Shown one piece after another: positions 33,674 through 42,714 of a DNA stretch of 64,000 nt. Origin of the DNA: Bacteroidota bacterium (GTDB lineage Bacteria; Bacteroidota; Ignavibacteria; Tepidaquicellales; Tepidaquicellaceae). Made by a program: the position numbers and the translations under genes. How positions within the stretch are numbered: the first letter of the stretch is position 1; each line of letters opens with the position of its first letter. Under the pieces are notes generated by a model. The model saw only the letters and a program-made list of their open reading frames with translations. It did no database searches and was not told the origin of the DNA. The DNA is taken from contig JAFDZP010000005.1 of assembly GCA_018266835.1 (NCBI GenBank), positions 248,001 to 312,000 of the forward strand, in the 5' to 3' direction.

Positions 33674-36600
33674 CTACTTAATAAGCACCATCTTCTTCAC
33701 ATCTGAAAATTTATCTGTAGTCAGCTTATAAAAATAAGTTCCGCTTGGAAGCCCTGCCGCGTTAAAATTGACATTATAATATCCTGCCTGCTGGACTTCA
33801 TTTACAAGTTGATCAACTTCCCTTCCATTCATATCAAATATTTTCAATGAAACGAAATTTGTAACCGGCAATTCGTAATTTATTTTTGTGGTTGGATTAA
33901 AAGGATTAGGAAAGTTCTGCGATAACACAAATTTTTTGGGAGCTCCGATTATGACTTCACTGGCTAAATCATAGTAATGGAAGTTGCCGTTGAAATCTAT
34001 CTGCTTTAATCTGTAGTTATATTTGCCTGAAGTATTATTTACATCTGTAAAAGAATAATTGCTTGGAGTGTTAGTGTTTCCATGTCCTACTATGTTGCCT
34101 ATTTTTTTCCATACCAATGCATCTGATTTTCTTTCTATATCGAATCCCGAATTATTCTGCTCTGAGTTTGTTGCCCAGCTTAAATTTACGTTACTGCCAT
34201 TTATACTTGAGGTGAACGATGAAAGTTCGACGGGCAATAAATTTTCTACGTTTCCGGCCACACCAAAATCTGAAAATGAGGTTCCGTTGCGATAATATAA
34301 AACAGGATTTATTGTTGTGCCCGTGGTAGGAATATAGTTTGAATAATTCCATCCCCATGGATTTGAACTGTCATGTCTTTTTATAACTGTGATATAATTA
34401 ATATTTGAAACATTCGGAATTGCATCTCCTGTAAGCTCAAGATTGTAATTAAATCCTGCAAGCCCGTCCCCTGCTGATATTGTCCAGTATTGCGGCGCAA
34501 GATTAATGAGGTTCACATGCATTTCAGGTGCAGGAATATAATTACCGTCCCCTTGCGAAGGCAATGAACCTGAGCCTGAATTATGAAATGTAGCAGTCAG
34601 CGTGCCGCCTGTTGCAACTGAATTAAATGAAATCTTTGCCTGGGCAAATGCGCCTGAACCGTTATCTAATGGAAAAATTTTATTCAACGCTGCTCCGGTT
34701 GAAAACCATCTTTTGATTGTTCCTCTTATCGAACCGCCGTTTCGGATTATTTCACCCGGATTAGAAACACCTGAACCGATTGTTATTGTATTTCCCCCAG
34801 TATTTAAAAATGCAGCGCTTTGTTCAAGCGTAAGAGTTCCGTTAATATTTAAGTTACCGCCAAGAGTAACAATCTGATTGTTGCTGATATTGAGATTATT
34901 CAAATCAGTTAAGCTCGATGGTATAGTTATACCCGGCATAAATCCTGAAACGATAAGATTAGAACTTGATGTACCTGTAAGATTTGTAATTGTGCCCGAT
35001 AATGGATTACAAATATTAAGCGTTGCCGGGCCGATATTCAATGGTCCCGATAAAGTTACTGCTCCGGTTACTATTACCGTTCCGCTTAAATTTACTCCTG
35101 CAGCGTTTACAGATTGAAGGTTTGCATAAGTACCGGCGGGAATTGTTTGAGCAGTAATCCCTGAAAAACTATACATACCTCCGTCACTGTTGCTGAATGA
35201 ATTAGTTGTAAAGCCGGTGACCTGAGTTGTAAGATCTCCTGCCAGGCTTAATTTCCCGCTGGACGAGCCTTTTAGAGTACTTGTACCTTTTCCCGTTAAG
35301 TTATAATTGTTTAGTTTTGCAAAGCCTGATATATTTGCCGTCCCATTATTGATATTAATGCTGCTTGTAAACAACACACCTGCTGCCTGATTATTGCTGA
35401 TTGTAAGATTATGTAAATCCGTTACAGATGATGGTATGACAATTCCGTTTCCTGTTCCGCCAACCGTGAAATTTGAGTTAACATTTGAAATTAAATTTGT
35501 TCTCGTTCCCTGAATAGCATTTCCTATACTAAGAGTCTTTGCACCGATGTTAAAATTGCCTGATGTTAAAGTTAAAACCCCAGAAATAGTAATATCTGAA
35601 CTCATAGTAACACCCGAAGAATTATTTATTGTAACATTGGTTACAGTGGAAGGAAGTCCGTTTCCTGTAAACTGTGCTGCCTCACCATTGTAAATATAGT
35701 TTGCTGATGCGTTAAAATTTCTCGTTGTAGTCTGAACATTTCCTGCTGACCCTGATGTTGTTATTCCATTTGCCGAGCCGATGTTTATATATGAACCTGA
35801 TGCTGCCGTAAACGATGCTGCACCTGATTCAAGTAGAGAGTATGAACCGAATGAAATTACTCCACCCGATAAAACTGTGAGAGCCTGTGACGTTACGAGA
35901 GATATATCGCTTGTCAGTACTGCTGCCGATCCTGAATTTATAGTCCAGCTGTTCCGTGAGATTACTCCTCCGGTGCTGCCCGACTTTACACAAGTGTAGA
36001 GGTTAGATTCGTTAAGCAATGTCTTTACTCCCGCATTAGTAATAATTGAATTTGCAAAAACTGTAACGTTATCAACTCCGAATTTCCCGTGTGAAGAAAA
36101 TCCGTCTCTACCTGTTCTGTCTGATGCGCTGCCTGAATAAGCATAAATTCTGATTGTAATGGTGCTCCAGTTATCTGCTCCGGAAGGTAATGAAAAGATG
36201 CCTGAGTTTTTAAAAGTACCATTGCCCGTAAGCACAGGTGATGTTGTAGCAGATAAAAAATTGATTCCGTTGCCGCTGAATAAAACTCCTGTTCTTGCAG
36301 GTCCGTCTTCTTCCGAAGAATTATCGAATGAAAGTGTTATACCTCTGAATCCTGATGTATTTACAACAAACTGATAATAATAATCTGCGCCTGTTCCCGG
36401 GTCTGTTGTTTCACTGCTCCAGCCACCTTGCTGTGTAGTAATTGCCTGACCTGTTGCTGCCCCAAGATTAAATAGTCCTGCTCCATTCATATTATCAATA
36501 TGCACAGCCGAGCCGTGCCCGCCAAACTTCTCAAGAGCTCCGCTTCCGGAGTTTATTTGCGCTTCGACTGAATTTTGAAATGAAGTACGGTCAATATTAT

Positions 36601-36700
36601 CTTCGAAATCGTAATATAAAATCGGAATTTGAGCATTTAAACTCTTTGTCATAATTATTAATAAAGCCAATAAAAGAACAATTTGGGATATTTTTTTCAT
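33674..36700 (-). CDS. Large secreted repeat protein with T9SS sorting domain
   Basis: 1008 residues, signal peptide ending SLNAQ. Residues about 25-210 are a beta-rich domain (YYFQFVVNTSGFRGITLSFDNS type) resembling a concanavalin-like or MAM-like sandwich. Residues 225-680 hold many short beta-strand repeats of the sort ITISGVLTLTSGNFNIGAKTL, as in autotransporter/beta-helix surface proteins. A fibronectin-like segment LPVELSSFTSSINGSNVNLSW follows at about 820, then the sorting domain from FVLSQNFPNPFNPTTKI to KKMVLIK. Probably a cell-surface or adhesive protein. Confidence 0.78.
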   Translation of the reverse strand: MKKISQIVLLLALLIIMTKSLNAQIPILYYDFEDNIDRTSFQNSVEAQINSGSGALEKFGGHGSAVHIDNMNGAGLFNLGAATGQAITTQQGGWSSETTDPGTGADYYYQFVVNTSGFRGITLSFDNSSEEDGPARTGVLFSGNGINFLSATTSPVLTGNGTFKNSGIFSLPSGADNWSTITIRIYAYSGSASDRTGRDGFSSHGKFGVDNVTVFANSIITNAGVKTLLNESNLYTCVKSGSTGGVISRNSWTINSGSAAVLTSDISLVTSQALTVLSGGVISFGSYSLLESGAASFTAASGSYINIGSANGITTSGSAGNVQTTTRNFNASANYIYNGEAAQFTGNGLPSTVTNVTINNSSGVTMSSDITISGVLTLTSGNFNIGAKTLSIGNAIQGTRTNLISNVNSNFTVGGTGNGIVIPSSVTDLHNLTISNNQAAGVLFTSSININNGTANISGFAKLNNYNLTGKGTSTLKGSSSGKLSLAGDLTTQVTGFTTNSFSNSDGGMYSFSGITAQTIPAGTYANLQSVNAAGVNLSGTVIVTGAVTLSGPLNIGPATLNICNPLSGTITNLTGTSSSNLIVSGFMPGITIPSSLTDLNNLNISNNQIVTLGGNLNINGTLTLEQSAAFLNTGGNTITIGSGVSNPGEIIRNGGSIRGTIKRWFSTGAALNKIFPLDNGSGAFAQAKISFNSVATGGTLTATFHNSGSGSLPSQGDGNYIPAPEMHVNLINLAPQYWTISAGDGLAGFNYNLELTGDAIPNVSNINYITVIKRHDSSNPWGWNYSNYIPTTGTTINPVLYYRNGTSFSDFGVAGNVENLLPVELSSFTSSINGSNVNLSWATNSEQNNSGFDIERKSDALVWKKIGNIVGHGNTNTPSNYSFTDVNNTSGKYNYRLKQIDFNGNFHYYDLASEVIIGAPKKFVLSQNFPNPFNPTTKINYELPVTNFVSLKIFDMNGREVDQLVNEVQQAGYYNVNFNAAGLPSGTYFYKLTTDKFSDVKKMVLIK

Positions 36701-37113
36701 AGGGAGATATTTTTTATACCGGATTTAAAATAATTTCAACAAAGATATTCTATTGCGAATACCTTAGCAAAAAGAAATTTTTTTAAAATCCTGCTGAAAA
36801 ATTGTTTTATCTCACACTATTTTAATAATTTTACATATATTTGACACTATTTTTTATCATCTGAAATTTAAACTAAAAAATATAGTTTACATACTATTTT
36901 ATTGATTTAATTTACATTAATTCAACAATATAGAGCCCTTATATAAAGTATTACTTTATATAAGGTGATAAATTTAGAAAAAATGAAAAATACAATGATA
37001 GGAGTAAATTCTGCTTAACTCACTTTAGAACGTGGTGGAGATGGACTATTCTCTAAAAAAAGCCCTGAGGAAAGAATCCCACAGGGCTTTGATCTTAAAA
37101 TTTAGTTTAAATT
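36701..37113. other. Gene-free stretch with a perfect 29-bp palindrome and a terminator
   Basis: AT-rich. At 36937-36965 the arm CCTTATATAAAGTA is followed after one base by its exact complement TACTTTATATAAGG. The rest is a terminator at 37055-37090. No credible ORF. Confidence 0.6.
37055..37090 (-). terminator. Terminator of the BNR-repeat cargo gene
   Basis: Arms AAAGCCCTG (37059-37067) and CAGGGCTTT (37082-37090); T run on the minus strand. Confidence 0.88.
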
Positions 37114-38691
37114 TTATTTAACTATTGTAAGCTTCTTCGTCTGTGTAAACTTGTCAGTCTTTAGAGTATAATAATATGTTCCTGATGATAAATTGAAATT
37201 AGTTGAATTGAAGTTGACTTCGTATGAGCCGGATGTCAGAGTTGAACCGTTCATTAACTCTGCAACCATTTTTCCCTGTACATTATAAACCTGCAATGTA
37301 ACCGCCTGCGTTTCAGGGATAGAGAATTTTATTTTTGTCTCGGGATTGAACGGATTAGGATAGTTCTGCTCAAGTGAATATTTCTCCGGTACAACTCCGC
37401 TTATCTGATTTACATTTGTAGGGAAATCAACAATGGCTGTGTAGATACTCATGTTACTGCTTGAACTACCGTTTAGTCTTGCCCAGATAGGACGAATCTT
37501 CCCGTTGTATGCAGAGACGTTTGTGTAGTCACCAAAGAATACTCCCGACGTAGGAGTGAACGGTGAGCTGCTTACTTTGAAATTTGTAAAGGTCTCGCCG
37601 CCATCCGTTGAGCGCGCCATGTAAACATCCGTAGCATTGCCTGATGTATAATTTCTTCTGTCATAGAAAACAAAATATAGAATACCTGTTTTCTGGTCTA
37701 TTGTCATCCATGTAAAAAATTGCTGTTTACCTGCAGGATCATCGTTAACTCGTTTTACAGCGCTCCAGTTTGCGCCGCCGTTAGTAGATTTTATAAGCCA
37801 TACATCTGTATCAGTCACTCCGTTTCTCTGGTCAGTCCAGTTTATATAAATTGTTCCTCTGTTAGGTCCGTTGCTTAAGTCACAGGCCGTAATAGGTAAG
37901 CCGTTTGCTCTGTAGATTCCGGGTACACCGTAATCCCATCCGCCCGGGTGAGCCGTTACAAAAATATCATTGGCAAGCCAAGTGTTTCCGGCATCAGTGG
38001 ATTTATCCATAACAATTCCAAGCGGTCCCGACCATGCAACATAAATTTCACCGTTTGGTCCTACACAAGGAACAGCGCCTTCAACTGTGTTATCGGCATC
38101 GATACAGTCACCTGCCCTTTGATTAATTCTTGTTACTGTACTCCAGTTTGCTCCTCCGTTTGTTGAACGCGCAAAAACTATATTGGAACTGTCGGAAGGA
38201 TTTGAACTTCCATAGCTGTCAAACTGAGTCCATGTTACATATAAATTATTGTTACGCGGGTCAACACATCCCCAGGCTTTATCCTGCTGCTTAGGTGGAA
38301 CATATCCGACTGAACTTCCGTCAGACCAGTTAGCACCTCCGTTAGTTGATTTCTGAGCAACTATTCTATCAATGAAATATCCTCCGTTGGGATTTGTTAA
38401 GTGCAGATAATAAAAATTGCCAAGTGTATCTGTGAACAATGCAGGGTCGCCCCAAACAGAATAAGATGAAGTAAGGTTAGCCTTAGTCCAGTTTGTGCCG
38501 CCGTTAGTCGAATAATAATAGCTGCTGATATTAGCGCCCCCCACTACCTGGTTTGGATTTTTAGGATTTATCCAGATAGAAGGTTCATTTGGTGATGATG
38601 AGCCTGAATCTATTCTTATGTTCGTATATTGCGCCCATGCAACAGACGAGCTGAATGTTAATATTAAAATAAAGAGTAAGTACTTTTTCAT
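37114..38691 (-). CDS. Secreted BNR/sialidase-like propeller protein with T9SS sorting domain
   Basis: 525 residues from the ATG at 38691, which gives signal peptide MKKYLLFILILTFSSSVAWAQ; the frame stays open for 19 more codons upstream but these lack signal-peptide character. The body contains Asp-box-like blades of the BNR family: YYSTNGGTNW, KSTNGGANW, RSTNGGANW, KSTDAGNTW, RSTDGGETF. Sialidases share this fold, but I cannot see their catalytic Arg triad, so no enzyme activity is claimed. The sorting domain runs from KYSLEQNYPNPFNPETKI to TKKLTIVK. Confidence 0.82.
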   Translation of the reverse strand: MKKYLLFILILTFSSSVAWAQYTNIRIDSGSSSPNEPSIWINPKNPNQVVGGANISSYYYSTNGGTNWTKANLTSSYSVWGDPALFTDTLGNFYYLHLTNPNGGYFIDRIVAQKSTNGGANWSDGSSVGYVPPKQQDKAWGCVDPRNNNLYVTWTQFDSYGSSNPSDSSNIVFARSTNGGANWSTVTRINQRAGDCIDADNTVEGAVPCVGPNGEIYVAWSGPLGIVMDKSTDAGNTWLANDIFVTAHPGGWDYGVPGIYRANGLPITACDLSNGPNRGTIYINWTDQRNGVTDTDVWLIKSTNGGANWSAVKRVNDDPAGKQQFFTWMTIDQKTGILYFVFYDRRNYTSGNATDVYMARSTDGGETFTNFKVSSSPFTPTSGVFFGDYTNVSAYNGKIRPIWARLNGSSSSNMSIYTAIVDFPTNVNQISGVVPEKYSLEQNYPNPFNPETKIKFSIPETQAVTLQVYNVQGKMVAELMNGSTLTSGSYEVNFNSTNFNLSSGTYYYTLKTDKFTQTKKLTIVK

Positions 38692-38834
38692 TTTAGGTTT
38701 AGTTTTATACTGCAAAGATAGTACAGGTGGATGTATAGTTGTAGTCAAAAATAAGATGTGATTTGATAATTATTTCTCTCTCAACTTTAGCCAGAAATAA
38801 GAAACACTATTATTTTAAAAAAAGAGCTTCCTTT

Positions 38835-38896
38835 AACCTCCCCCTTAATCCCTCCCGTCAAGGCGGGACAAGCTCTCCTTAGTAAGGAGAGGGAAA
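38835..38896 (+). repeat. Family A palindromic repeat, copy R8 (forward, with insertion)
   Basis: Tail AACCTCCCCCTTAATCC, then an insert containing CCCGTCAAGGCGGG, then CTCTCCTTA / TAAGGAGAG. Confidence 0.75.
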
Positions 38897-38965
38897 CGAT
38901 AACTTCTTTTATGTAGAGTAAAGCTAGAATAACTCCTAAATAAGGAATGTAAATCACGAGAATAG

Positions 38966-39001
38966 AACCCCATCCTTTATAAGGAGGGGGCAGGGGGAGG
39001 T
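38966..39001 (-). repeat. Family A palindromic repeat, copy R9 (reverse)
   Basis: Hairpin CCCCATCCTT / AAGGAGGGGG, then tail CAGGGGGAGGT. Left boundary of the DUF559 bracket; the last codons and stop of the DUF559 gene lie inside it. Confidence 0.82.
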
Positions 39002-39366
39002 AAATTGCGACTAATTTCTATTTCATTCTTAATCTTATTAAGAACATTATCAATTGATTTATAGATTTCTTCATTTGAAAATCTAATTACCTTTATTTTT
39101 CTTTGCTTCAAATAATTTGTCCGAATTTTATCATACTCAATTGCATCTTTATCATCATGCACTTCACCATCCAATTCAATTCCTAGTCGGAGTTCTATTG
39201 AATAAAAATCTAAAATATATCTATCAACACTGTATTGCCTTCTGAATTTTATCCCATGAAATTTCTTATTCTTTATTTCATCCCAAAGTAACTGCTCTGC
39301 TTTAGTAGAATTGTTCCGAAGAAATTTTCTCGCTTCCTTTTTTTCGGGTTTGTTGTAAAGCTTCAT
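38977..39366 (-). CDS. DUF559 endonuclease-like protein (copy 1)
   Basis: 129 residues. DUF559 belongs to the Vsr/PD-(D/E)xK-like nucleases. Signatures seen: KEARKFLRNNSTKAEQLLWDE at the N-terminus, KFRRQYSVDRYILDFYS with the catalytic Asp, LGIELDGEVHDDKDAIEYDK with the ExD pair, and KVIRFSNEEIYKSIDNVL. No other domain. The final residues LPPPAPSL are encoded by repeat R9. Repeat R10 lies 26 bp upstream of the start in the opposite orientation, so the gene sits in an inverted-repeat bracket. Cellular role of the family is not established. Confidence 0.88.
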   Translation of the reverse strand: MKLYNKPEKKEARKFLRNNSTKAEQLLWDEIKNKKFHGIKFRRQYSVDRYILDFYSIELRLGIELDGEVHDDKDAIEYDKIRTNYLKQRKIKVIRFSNEEIYKSIDNVLNKIKNEIEISRNLPPPAPSL

Positions 39367-39391
39367 CTCAGCCGATTGAATTCTTGCCTTT

Positions 39392-39430
39392 AACCTCCCC
39401 CTTAATCCCCTCCTTAGTAAGGAGGGGGAA
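39392..39430 (+). repeat. Family A palindromic repeat, copy R10 (forward)
   Basis: Tail AACCTCCCCCTTAAT and hairpin CCCCTCCTTA / TAAGGAGGGG. Right boundary of the DUF559 copy 1 bracket. Confidence 0.85.
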
Positions 39431-39456
39431 GAAAATTCATTAAAACTTATAATAAT

Positions 39457-39506
39457 AAAAAAACAGCCGACAGATGGTGAATTACAGGGGCACCTGAAGG
39501 CTGTTT
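39457..39506 (-). terminator. Terminator of the 241-residue cargo gene
   Basis: Arms AAACAGCC (39461-39468) and GGCTGTTT (39499-39506); T run on the minus strand. Confidence 0.7.
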
Positions 39507-39560
39507 CACTGGTATTATAAATAATACCAAAATTTGATTATTATATTTTTTAGAACAAAT

Positions 39561-40286
39561 CTATTTTACTAAAACCATACTTTTTATAGAAGAGAATTCA
39601 TCTGTTTTAAGAGTGTAATAATAAACACCGGATGATAAATTTGCTCCAGAGAAATCTGCTCTGTACTCCCCTGCCTGCATGAACTGATTTACAAGGTCGG
39701 CAACTTCTCTTCCCATCATATCATAAACTTTCAAGCTTACGTTCTGAGCTTTAGGGATTGAGAAATTTATATTTGTTATAGGGTTGAACGGATTCGGATA
39801 ATTTTGTTTAAGCTCAAATGATTTTACTGTAGAAGAAATATTAGTAATAGCTGTTGTTGTTCTTCTAACATAAAAAGTTACCTCCTGAAACTGAGACGGA
39901 TTATCATTATCAAACATTCTTACAGTTTGAGTACCAACACCAGGGTTCGGAACTGTCCAGGTAACTTCAAAAGTTGAATCAACTTCTCCCGGAGCTAAAT
40001 CAACTGTGCCGGATGGAGGAATAATTTCCGTATTCACATAGCATAAACCATAACACATATCAGCAGCCCAACCCGAAGGAATAACTCTAGCCATCTTCTG
40101 AAATTTTATGTGCAATGTTGTAGCGCCTGTATTTCTCATTACTGCATAAGTATAATATGTATCGAATGTACCGCCGTTTTCATAACGCGCAGTATCAGCC
40201 CCTAATTTTGTAAATGTAAAACTCTGCGATTGTGCGCATGTTGCAAATGCGAGCACCGCGAAACAAATAAGTAATGCTTTTTTCAT
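39561..40286 (-). CDS. Small secreted protein with T9SS sorting domain
   Basis: 241 residues, signal peptide ending TCAQSQ. The mature domain (residues 21-145) is a beta-sandwich with a probable disulfide in GWAADMCYGLCYV, then PSGTVDLAPGEVDSTFEVTW and GVGTQTVRMFDNDNP. This arrangement resembles the domain that often accompanies Omp28-type thioredoxin-fold proteins, here alone. The sorting domain runs from FELKQNYPNPFNPITNI to IKSMVLVK. Gene lies alone with its own terminator. Confidence 0.78.
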   Translation of the reverse strand: MKKALLICFAVLAFATCAQSQSFTFTKLGADTARYENGGTFDTYYTYAVMRNTGATTLHIKFQKMARVIPSGWAADMCYGLCYVNTEIIPPSGTVDLAPGEVDSTFEVTWTVPNPGVGTQTVRMFDNDNPSQFQEVTFYVRRTTTAITNISSTVKSFELKQNYPNPFNPITNINFSIPKAQNVSLKVYDMMGREVADLVNQFMQAGEYRADFSGANLSSGVYYYTLKTDEFSSIKSMVLVK

Positions 40287-40324
40287 TTTGGTTGGTGAAT
40301 GATGATTATGTAATATTTTTTAAT

Positions 40325-40819
40325 TTAGTTTAATAGTCCCTGCAGCCTGTTGAAGTTCTGCTTAGCCGCAAGATATTCAGGGGCAATATCTTTAGATTTT
40401 CTGTATTCTTCAACTGCCTCAAACCACAGCCCTTTCATTTCAAATGCTCTTCCTAAATTTAGATGAGCAAAATGAGGGGCATCGTATCGTTTTGCATTTA
40501 ATGCCATTTCAATAAAAGGAATAGCCTCTTCCACTTTTCTTTGTGCAAGAAGATATGCGCCAATATCGTTATACGGATTTCCGTAATCGGGGTCTATTTC
40601 AATTGCGTTTTTACATTCTTCAATCGCTTTCTCGTAGTTACCAAGTAGCGAGTATGTCCATCCTAAAAATGTGTGAGCTTCAGGGGTTGGAAATAATTCT
40701 ATAGATAAATTATAGTTCTCAATTGCCTGTTCAAGTAATCCTTCAGACTGAAATTTGAATGCCTTATTAAAATAATCCTTTGACTGTTCAACTAAATTCT
40801 TATAATAGTTTTCTTTCAT
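40325..40819 (-). CDS. Tetratricopeptide repeat protein
   Basis: 164 residues made of four TPR units of 34 residues: YFNKAFKFQSEGLLEQAIENY, LGWTYSLLGNYEKAIEECK, IGAYLLAQRKVEEAIPFIE and LGRAFEMKGLWFEAVEEYR, each with the Ala8 and Ala20 pattern. No signal peptide. A protein-interaction scaffold of unknown partner. It starts 39 bp upstream of the neighbouring cargo gene on the same strand. Confidence 0.85.
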   Translation of the reverse strand: MKENYYKNLVEQSKDYFNKAFKFQSEGLLEQAIENYNLSIELFPTPEAHTFLGWTYSLLGNYEKAIEECKNAIEIDPDYGNPYNDIGAYLLAQRKVEEAIPFIEMALNAKRYDAPHFAHLNLGRAFEMKGLWFEAVEEYRKSKDIAPEYLAAKQNFNRLQGLLN

Positions 40820-40933
40820 AAGTATTTTAATATTATAAACTAACCCTGCATATTTAAAGTTTCATGTGAACAAACATAGCAGTAATGAAAAGTATTTTCA
40901 AGGTTTAAAAAAATTATTTCGCAGAAGTAAGAT

Positions 40934-41067
40934 TTAACCACAGAGGACACAGAAATTATACCGAGAACACAGAAAAGAATATGAATAAAACTAGTTTTAT
41001 TGGTTAAAAATCGACATTAATTAAATCTGTGCTCTCTGTGTGCAAAATCTGTGTTCTCTGTGGTTAA
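40934..41067. repeat. Long inverted repeat
   Basis: TTAACCACAGAGGACACAGA at the left and its near complement TCTGTGTTCTCTGTGGTTAA at the right, with further internal copies GAGAACACAGA and TCTGTGCTCTCTGTG. The two halves can fold into one stem. Lies in the divergent region between the TPR gene and purine nucleoside phosphorylase. Confidence 0.85.
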
Positions 41068-41167
41068 TTTTCAAAAAGTGTGATTTCACTTTCTTATTAC
41101 ATAAAAATTTAAAATATTCAATTAATCACCATTTTTGCATAATATAAAAAGAGAAACAGAGAAATAA

Positions 41168-41866
41168 ATGAGTTTAACGGGGGTAATACTGGGTTCGGGG
41201 CTTAACAAATTTTCAGAAGAGATTGAAAACAGCGAAATTTTGCTCAAAGACGATTCTGGATTTCATAAAAGAAAAATCATAAAAGGTACTATAAACAAAA
41301 AGCCGATTGTCGTTTTCGAGGGCAGAAGTCACTTTTACGAAGGATACACTCAGGATATGGTTTTCCAGAATGTGAATAAGGCAATTGAGCTGGGCGTCAC
41401 AAATCTGATTATAACAAACGCTGCCGGCGGAGTGAATCTTAATTATAAGGTCTCAGACTTAATGCTTATTACTTCTCATATTGATTTAATGAACAGAAAA
41501 ATTTTCCAGCCGAATAAATCGTGCTTCCATCACCCAACTTTATCTAAAGTAATAAAGCTTGCAACAGATAATAACATTAAATTAAGGCGAGGGACTTATG
41601 CAGCTTCATCCGGACCTGCGTACGAAACCAAGTCAGAAATTCTTATGCTTCGCAAAATGGGAGCGGATGCCATAGGCATGTCAACCATTCCGGAAATTCT
41701 TTACGCTAAGAAAAATAATATTAACGTTATAGGAATTTCCTGTATCACAAATCTGCTGAGAGTTTCCAACAACGGAAAAACTGAACATGCTGAAGTTGTT
41801 GAAGCGGGTTTAAGCGCATTTAAGAATTTTTCAAATCTTCTCAGAACAATCGTTACTAATTCTTAA
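41168..41866 (+). CDS. Purine-nucleoside phosphorylase
   Basis: 232 residues, slightly short for the trimeric PNP family (about 270). VILGSGLNKF at the N-terminus is the phosphate-binding loop; VVFEGRSHFYEGY, ITNAAGGVN, SDLMLITSHIDLMN and GTYAASSGPAYETKSEI followed by GADAIGMSTIPE are the PNP/MTAP signatures, including Glu and Asn base contacts. It splits purine nucleosides with phosphate to base and ribose-1-phosphate. The shortening is mainly at the N-terminus. Followed 16 bp later by tatD, likely same operon; hpt at 60575 provides the next salvage step. Confidence 0.9.
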   Translation: MSLTGVILGSGLNKFSEEIENSEILLKDDSGFHKRKIIKGTINKKPIVVFEGRSHFYEGYTQDMVFQNVNKAIELGVTNLIITNAAGGVNLNYKVSDLMLITSHIDLMNRKIFQPNKSCFHHPTLSKVIKLATDNNIKLRRGTYAASSGPAYETKSEILMLRKMGADAIGMSTIPEILYAKKNNINVIGISCITNLLRVSNNGKTEHAEVVEAGLSAFKNFSNLLRTIVTNS

Positions 41867-41882
41867 ACTGAAATATTTTAAA

Positions 41883-42647
41883 ATGATAGTAGATACTCAC
41901 GCCCATCTTTATTACGAAGATATATTAAACAACATAGATGAAATTTTAAAACGCGCGGAAGATGCCGGAATAGAAAAAATCATTGCTCCCGCCGTTGATT
42001 ACAAAACATCGATGCAATTGCTCGAGCTTACAGCAAAGTATCCTATGGTTTACGCTGCTTTAGGTATTCATCCTACCGATGTAAATAAATATGAGTATTC
42101 GGAATTGGAGAAGATAGAAAAACTTTTTGATAACGATAAGGTTGTCGGAGTCGGTGAGACAGGTTTAGATTATTACTGGGATACATCTTACAACGATAAG
42201 CAAAAAGAATTTTTCAGACTGCACATAGAAATTGCAAAAGCAAGAGAGCTGCCTGTTATTATTCACACCCGCAATTCAATCGATGATGCTATACAAGTTG
42301 TGAAAGATAATTACAGCGAAAAGCTGAAGGGACAATTCCATTGCTTCGACGGCACGACTGAACAGCTTGATAAAGTAATGGAACTGAAAACATTCTATGT
42401 GTCATTCACGGGCAATGTTACATATAAGAAATATGCTTTTGCAGATACTGTTGTGAAAGTCCCGATGAATAGAATATTATCAGAGACGGATTCTCCGTTC
42501 CTCTCGCCAATCCCCCACCGCGGAAAACCGAACGAGCCTTCCTATATTGTAAACACGATAAAAAAAGTCGCCGAGTTTAAAAATGTAAATGAAGATGAAA
42601 TGAAGAAGAGTTTCAGAGAGAATGTGACATCTTTATTTAAGATTTAA
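41883..42647 (+). CDS. tatD: TatD family hydrolase
   Basis: 254 residues, standard length. Metal-binding signatures in order: DTHAHLYYED, AALGIHPTDV, GETGLDYYWDTS, IIHTRNSIDDA, GQFHCFDGT and SETDSPFLSPIPHRGKPNEP. TatD-type proteins are metal-dependent 3'-5' exonucleases/deacylases in the cytoplasm. Repeat R11 begins 10 bp after the stop. Confidence 0.93.
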   Translation: MIVDTHAHLYYEDILNNIDEILKRAEDAGIEKIIAPAVDYKTSMQLLELTAKYPMVYAALGIHPTDVNKYEYSELEKIEKLFDNDKVVGVGETGLDYYWDTSYNDKQKEFFRLHIEIAKARELPVIIHTRNSIDDAIQVVKDNYSEKLKGQFHCFDGTTEQLDKVMELKTFYVSFTGNVTYKKYAFADTVVKVPMNRILSETDSPFLSPIPHRGKPNEPSYIVNTIKKVAEFKNVNEDEMKKSFRENVTSLFKI

Positions 42648-42656
42648 GAATTAAGC

Positions 42657-42695
42657 CTCCCCCTCCTTACGAAGGAGGGGGACTGAGGGGGCGGT
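42657..42695 (-). repeat. Family A palindromic repeat, copy R11 (reverse)
   Basis: Hairpin CCCCCTCCTTA / GAAGGAGGGGG, then tail ACTGAGGGGGCGGTA. Left boundary of a bracketed small gene. Confidence 0.87.
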
Positions 42696-42714
42696 ATAAT
42701 TTAATATTTAAGGT

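Noticed and set aside
37114-38691. Calling the BNR-type cargo protein a sialidase
   Set aside because: Asp-box repeats alone do not show sialidase activity; I could not find the catalytic Arg triad and Tyr.
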